NCBI GenBank assembly: GCA_016280565.1
Contig: JAEEGY010000118.1
Location: 1-7,086, forward strand
Direction: 5' to 3'
Length of the DNA stretch: 7,086 nucleotides
Origin: Fretibacterium sp.
GTDB taxonomy: Bacteria > Synergistota > Synergistia > Synergistales > Aminobacteriaceae
The notes under the pieces are model-generated. The model was given only the letters and a program-made list of their open reading frames with translations. It did no database searches and was not told where the DNA came from. The translations under genes were made by a program, and so were the position numbers. This document shows, piece by piece, positions 4,472 to 7,086 of the stretch (its first letter is position 1; the number at the start of each line of letters is the position of its first letter).

Positions 4472-6295
4472 ATGTCTAAGAAAGAAAAAACCATCGCCGC
4501 AAGGGTGAATGGGGAACTGGTGGATCTGTCCCGCGCTCCGGAAGGGGCCGAAGCTATCACAGCGGACTCACCGGAGGGCCTGGATATCCTGCGCCACTCC
4601 ACAGCGCACCTCATGGCTCAGGCCATTGAGCGTCTGTACCCCGGCACGCACTTTGGAGTCGGGCCCTGCATCAAGGACGGGTTCTACTACGATGTGGACC
4701 TGCCGGAAGGAAAAACGATCACCGAGCAGGACCTTCCCGCCATCGAGGCGGAAATGCGAAAGATCTCCGGCGCTCAGGAGCCGGAAAAGGTGACGCGCCA
4801 GGATATGCCCCGCGAGGAGGCGCTGAAGTTCTTTAAGGACCGCGGCGACCCGTACAAGACGGAGCTTATCAGTGAGCTGGACGCCCCCACGGTGTCGCTT
4901 TACCGGCAGGGGGAGTATGTGGACCTGTGCCGCGGGCCCCACGTACCGGATGTATCGTACCTAAAGAACTTCAAGCTGATGTCCGTGGCGGGAGCCTACT
5001 GGCGCGGCAGCGAGAAGAACAAGATGCTCACCCGTATCTACGGCACGGCCTTCGCCACACAGGACGAGCTGAAAGAGTACCTCAAGCGCATAGAGGAGGC
5101 GAAGCTGCGCGACCACCGCAAGTTGGGCCGCGAGCTGGACCTGTTCAGCCTGCACGATGAGGGGCCCGGCTTTCCGTTCTTCCATCCGAAGGGGCTGGCG
5201 ATCCTCAACACGCTGACGGAGTTCTGGCGGCGCGAGCATAATCGCCGCGGTCACACGGAGATCCGCACGCCGCAGATCCTCGACCGCGAACTGTGGATCC
5301 GTTCCGGTCATTGGGACCACTACCGCGAGAATATGTACCTGACGGAGATCGACGAGAAGCCCTTCGCCATCAAACCCATGAACTGCCCCGGCAGCATCCT
5401 GGTCTATAAGACGCAGATCCGGAGTTACCGCGAGCTGCCCATGCGCCTGACGGAGCTGGGCATCGTCCACCGCCACGAGCGCAGCGGCGTGCTCCACGGC
5501 CTGATGCGTGTGCGGTGCTTCACCCAGGACGACTGCCACACCTTCTGCGCCCTGGAGCAGGTGCGCGACGAGGTCACGAAGATCATCGACCTTTGCCGCT
5601 ACATCTATAAGAACGTATTTGGCTTCAAGTACTCCGTGGAGCTCTCCACGCGGCCGGAGGACTCCATGGGCACGGAGGAGCAGTGGGCGGCAGCGGAGAA
5701 CGGGCTGCGCGAGGCGCTGGAGGCGTCGAACATCCCCTATCGTATCAACGAGGGCGACGGCGCGTTCTACGGGCCGAAGATCGACTTCCACCTGGAGGAC
5801 TGCCTGGGCCGGAGCTGGCAGTGCGGCACGGTGCAGCTGGACTTCCAGCTCCCGGAGCGCTTTGAGCTGGCCTACATCGGCGAGGACGGCCAGGAACACC
5901 GGCCTGTGATGATCCACCGCACGGTGCTGGGAAGCCTGGAGCGGTTCTTCGGCATCCTGATCGAACATTACGCGGGGGCCTTCCCGTTCTGGCTCGCGCC
6001 CGTGCAGGTGCGCATCATCCCCATCGCGGAGGAGCACCAGTCCTACGCGGAGGAGCTGAAAAAGACGTTCATGGAGTGGGGGCTCCGCGTGGAGATCGAC
6101 AGCCGCGACGAGAAGCTGGGCAAGCGCATTCGCGACGCGCAGCTCCAGAAGGCGCCCTATATGCTGGTGCTGGGCGACAAGGAGATGGAGAGCCGTGTTG
6201 TTGCCGTCCGCGAACGCACCAGGGGCGACCTGGGCAGCATGGACCTTGAGGCGTTCAGGAAGCTCCTGAGCGAGGAGTTCAACCCGAACCGCTGA
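4472..6295 (+). CDS. thrS: Threonine--tRNA ligase with truncated TGS domain
   Basis: This class II synthetase charges tRNA-Thr with threonine and hydrolyses mischarged Ser-tRNA. The 607-residue protein starts at ATG 4472, with AGAAGG (4455-4460) 11 bases upstream. An in-frame TAG at 4454-4456 rules out a much longer N-terminus, and GTG 4460 would add only four residues. Only the end of the TGS domain remains (ARVNGELVDL, about residues 9-18), so the protein is roughly 29 residues shorter than E. coli ThrRS before the catalytic core. The editing domain keeps H42-xxx-H46 and C153-xxx-H157. Zinc and substrate ligands are C305 (MNCPG), H356 (QDDCH) and H482 (MIHR), equivalent to E. coli C334, H385 and H511. 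Motif 2 (HRHERSG, then RVRCF) and motif 3 (HRTVLGSLERF) are present. The anticodon-binding domain fills about 505-607. Two unusual Cys, C349 and C355, flank the zinc-His region. It is the last gene of the T-box operon. Confidence 0.98.
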   Translation: MSKKEKTIAARVNGELVDLSRAPEGAEAITADSPEGLDILRHSTAHLMAQAIERLYPGTHFGVGPCIKDGFYYDVDLPEGKTITEQDLPAIEAEMRKISGAQEPEKVTRQDMPREEALKFFKDRGDPYKTELISELDAPTVSLYRQGEYVDLCRGPHVPDVSYLKNFKLMSVAGAYWRGSEKNKMLTRIYGTAFATQDELKEYLKRIEEAKLRDHRKLGRELDLFSLHDEGPGFPFFHPKGLAILNTLTEFWRREHNRRGHTEIRTPQILDRELWIRSGHWDHYRENMYLTEIDEKPFAIKPMNCPGSILVYKTQIRSYRELPMRLTELGIVHRHERSGVLHGLMRVRCFTQDDCHTFCALEQVRDEVTKIIDLCRYIYKNVFGFKYSVELSTRPEDSMGTEEQWAAAENGLREALEASNIPYRINEGDGAFYGPKIDFHLEDCLGRSWQCGTVQLDFQLPERFELAYIGEDGQEHRPVMIHRTVLGSLERFFGILIEHYAGAFPFWLAPVQVRIIPIAEEHQSYAEELKKTFMEWGLRVEIDSRDEKLGKRIRDAQLQKAPYMLVLGDKEMESRVVAVRERTRGDLGSMDLEAFRKLLSEEFNPNR

Positions 6296-6305
6296 GGCGG
6301 AAATA

Positions 6306-6343
6306 AAAGGAGGGGCCGGGGAATTAAAACCCCGGCCTCCTTT
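6306..6343 (+). terminator. Intrinsic terminator of the thrS operon
   Basis: GGCCGGGG (6314-6321) pairs perfectly with CCCCGGCC (6330-6337) around an AATTAAAA loop. Beyond a two-G bulge, AAAGGA (6306-6311) pairs with TCCTTT (6338-6343). The stem ends in an A/T tract on both sides, so it could work in either direction. It begins 11 bases after the thrS stop codon. Confidence 0.88.
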
Positions 6344-6349
6344 ATTGCT

Positions 6350-6374
6350 TGGATTTACAATCTAAGTGCAACAG
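6350..6374 (+). repeat. Probable left terminal repeat of an IS30-family element
   Basis: The stretch ATTTACAATCTAAGTGCAAC (6353-6372), followed by AG, shares the CAAT...GCAACAG pattern with the terminal repeat of IS30 as I recall it. It lies where the left end of the element should be, about 95 bases before the transposase start. The right end is outside the window, so the inverted partner and any target duplication cannot be checked. The outer border is uncertain by several bases. Confidence 0.45.
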
Positions 6375-6412
6375 CAAGGAGGAGATGAAAAAGATCCCAC
6401 AGAAGGTAGAAA

Positions 6413-6451
6413 TTCGCTAAAATTGAGTTTGAGAGACCAATTGATAGCGAA
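6413..6451 (+). promoter_or_regulatory. Leader hairpin overlapping the transposase ribosome binding site
   Basis: TTCGCTA (6413-6419) pairs exactly with TAGCGAA (6445-6451), and inside it AATTG (6421-6425) pairs with CAATT (6438-6442), leaving a 12-base loop. The 3' arm covers the first bases of the Shine-Dalgarno sequence AAGGAG (6450-6455). A transcript reading in from outside would carry the full hairpin, which could limit translation of the transposase, as is known for unrelated elements such as IS10. A promoter within the hairpin would remove the 5' arm, but I find no convincing one. Confidence 0.5.
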
Positions 6452-6465
6452 GGAGACTACCGACT

Positions 6466-7086
6466 GTGAGATACAATCATCTTACACCAATTGAGCGCGA
6501 AAGTATAATGAAACTTTCTGTACAAGGATATGGTGTGCGGGTCATCGCACGTAAGATGGGCAGAAGCCCATCAACAATAAGCCGCGAGCTGTCTCGTAAT
6601 GCCGATACCGATAATTCTTACAGCGCGTACGAGGCAAATAGGAAGTATCGAGACAGGCGTATGAGCTGCCGCCCAAAGTTGAAGTTGACAAATGCCAAGA
6701 CTCAGGAGCTCCTTCTTGTATATCTCCGAGAGGGGAGGTCGCCGGAGCAGATCGTGGGCCGATTGGAACTGTGCAGCAAGCAGAAACCTGGAGTAAGCGT
6801 GACAACGATCTATCGTGGATTCAAGCGGGGGCTGTTGCCGGCGGAGACGAAGAACTGTCTCAGACGTAAGGGGAAGCCATATCGCAGGGAAGACATTATC
6901 ACAGACATGAGAGGACGGATAAGGAATGCCGTATCGATTGAGGACCGTCCCAAGGCAGTAGAAGGGAGGAAAAGGCTCGGCCATTGGGAAGGCGACACGG
7001 TGTTAGGCAGTCCTGGTACTGGAGGCATCGTTACCCTGGTCGAGAGGAGATCGCGATACATCCTGGCCAGGAAGATTAAAAGCAAG
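6466..7086 (+). CDS. IS30-family transposase, N-terminal 207 codons (runs off window)
   Basis: A DDE transposase that cuts and joins the ends of its own IS element. The frame is open from GTG 6466 to the last base, with no stop. The start is set by AAGGAG (6450-6455), 10 bases upstream, and by the family-typical opening RYNHLTPIERESIMKL. Residues about 4-45 form the helix-turn-helix of IS30 transposases (GVRVIARKMGRSPSTISREL), which binds the terminal repeats. A second DNA-binding stretch follows at about 85-125 (LREGRSPEQIVGRL, then VSVTTIYRGF). The catalytic core begins near residue 160 with GHWEGDTV, where D177 is the first Asp of the DDE triad. The second Asp and the Glu lie beyond the edge. 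Family members are about 300-380 residues long, so roughly half is present. No frameshift or stop is seen in the visible part. Codons are less GC-rich than in thrS. Confidence 0.95.
   Translation, partial: MRYNHLTPIERESIMKLSVQGYGVRVIARKMGRSPSTISRELSRNADTDNSYSAYEANRKYRDRRMSCRPKLKLTNAKTQELLLVYLREGRSPEQIVGRLELCSKQKPGVSVTTIYRGFKRGLLPAETKNCLRRKGKPYRREDIITDMRGRIRNAVSIEDRPKAVEGRKRLGHWEGDTVLGSPGTGGIVTLVERRSRYILARKIKSK

Larger units (their letters stand above)
6350..7086 (+). mobile_element. IS30-family insertion sequence, left part
   Basis: The element enters directly after the thrS terminator and runs off the right edge of the window. Support comes from the transposase it encodes, the terminal repeat-like sequence at 6350-6374, and a drop in G+C with A/T-ending codons compared with the host genes, which suggests recent acquisition. 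The insertion leaves thrS and its terminator intact. The transposase reads in the same direction as thrS but is shielded from it by the terminator. About 95 bases of non-coding leader separate the end from the transposase. Confidence 0.88.

Noticed and set aside
4961..6037. 358-codon minus-strand reading frame inside thrS
   Set aside because: It is a shadow of the conserved ThrRS gene. The translation is a low-complexity Arg/Leu/Val/Ala-rich sequence without motifs.

Overview
The window looks like chromosomal DNA of a GC-rich bacterium that uses T-box riboswitches. Its coding regions strongly prefer G/C at third codon positions, it has good Shine-Dalgarno sequences, and it carries intrinsic terminators. 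Together with the PAS-GGDEF-EAL protein, this fits Synergistota or a GC-rich Bacillota lineage, but the sequence alone does not settle the phylum.

Region 1 (1-258) has no complete gene. Bases 2-56 fold into a nested hairpin. A clear intrinsic terminator lies at 103-132, followed by an AT-rich stretch with a weak promoter candidate. Region 2 (259-2736) holds a 48-codon ORF with its own ribosome binding site, followed after 24 bases by a cytoplasmic c-di-GMP protein in the same reading frame. That protein has a PAS domain, a degenerate GGDEF (SDDHF) and an EAL domain with all its recognised catalytic positions, so it is probably a c-di-GMP phosphodiesterase. Its PAS domain is interrupted by about 40 Cys-rich residues containing internal repeats.

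Region 3 (2737-6343) is the main find. A complete T-box leader with a Thr (ACC) specifier precedes a three-gene operon: a DUF3100-type membrane protein, a 163-residue membrane protein, and threonyl-tRNA synthetase. A strong terminator follows. All three genes are therefore predicted to be switched on by uncharged tRNA-Thr. This makes the two membrane proteins, whose substrate I do not know, good candidates for a threonine transporter. The ThrRS lacks about the first half of its N-terminal TGS domain but keeps its editing, zinc and catalytic residues.

Region 4 (about 6350-7086) is the left end of an IS30-family insertion sequence that abuts the thrS terminator and runs off the window. It shows a probable left terminal repeat, a leader hairpin that overlaps the transposase ribosome binding site, and the first 207 codons of the transposase up to the first catalytic Asp.
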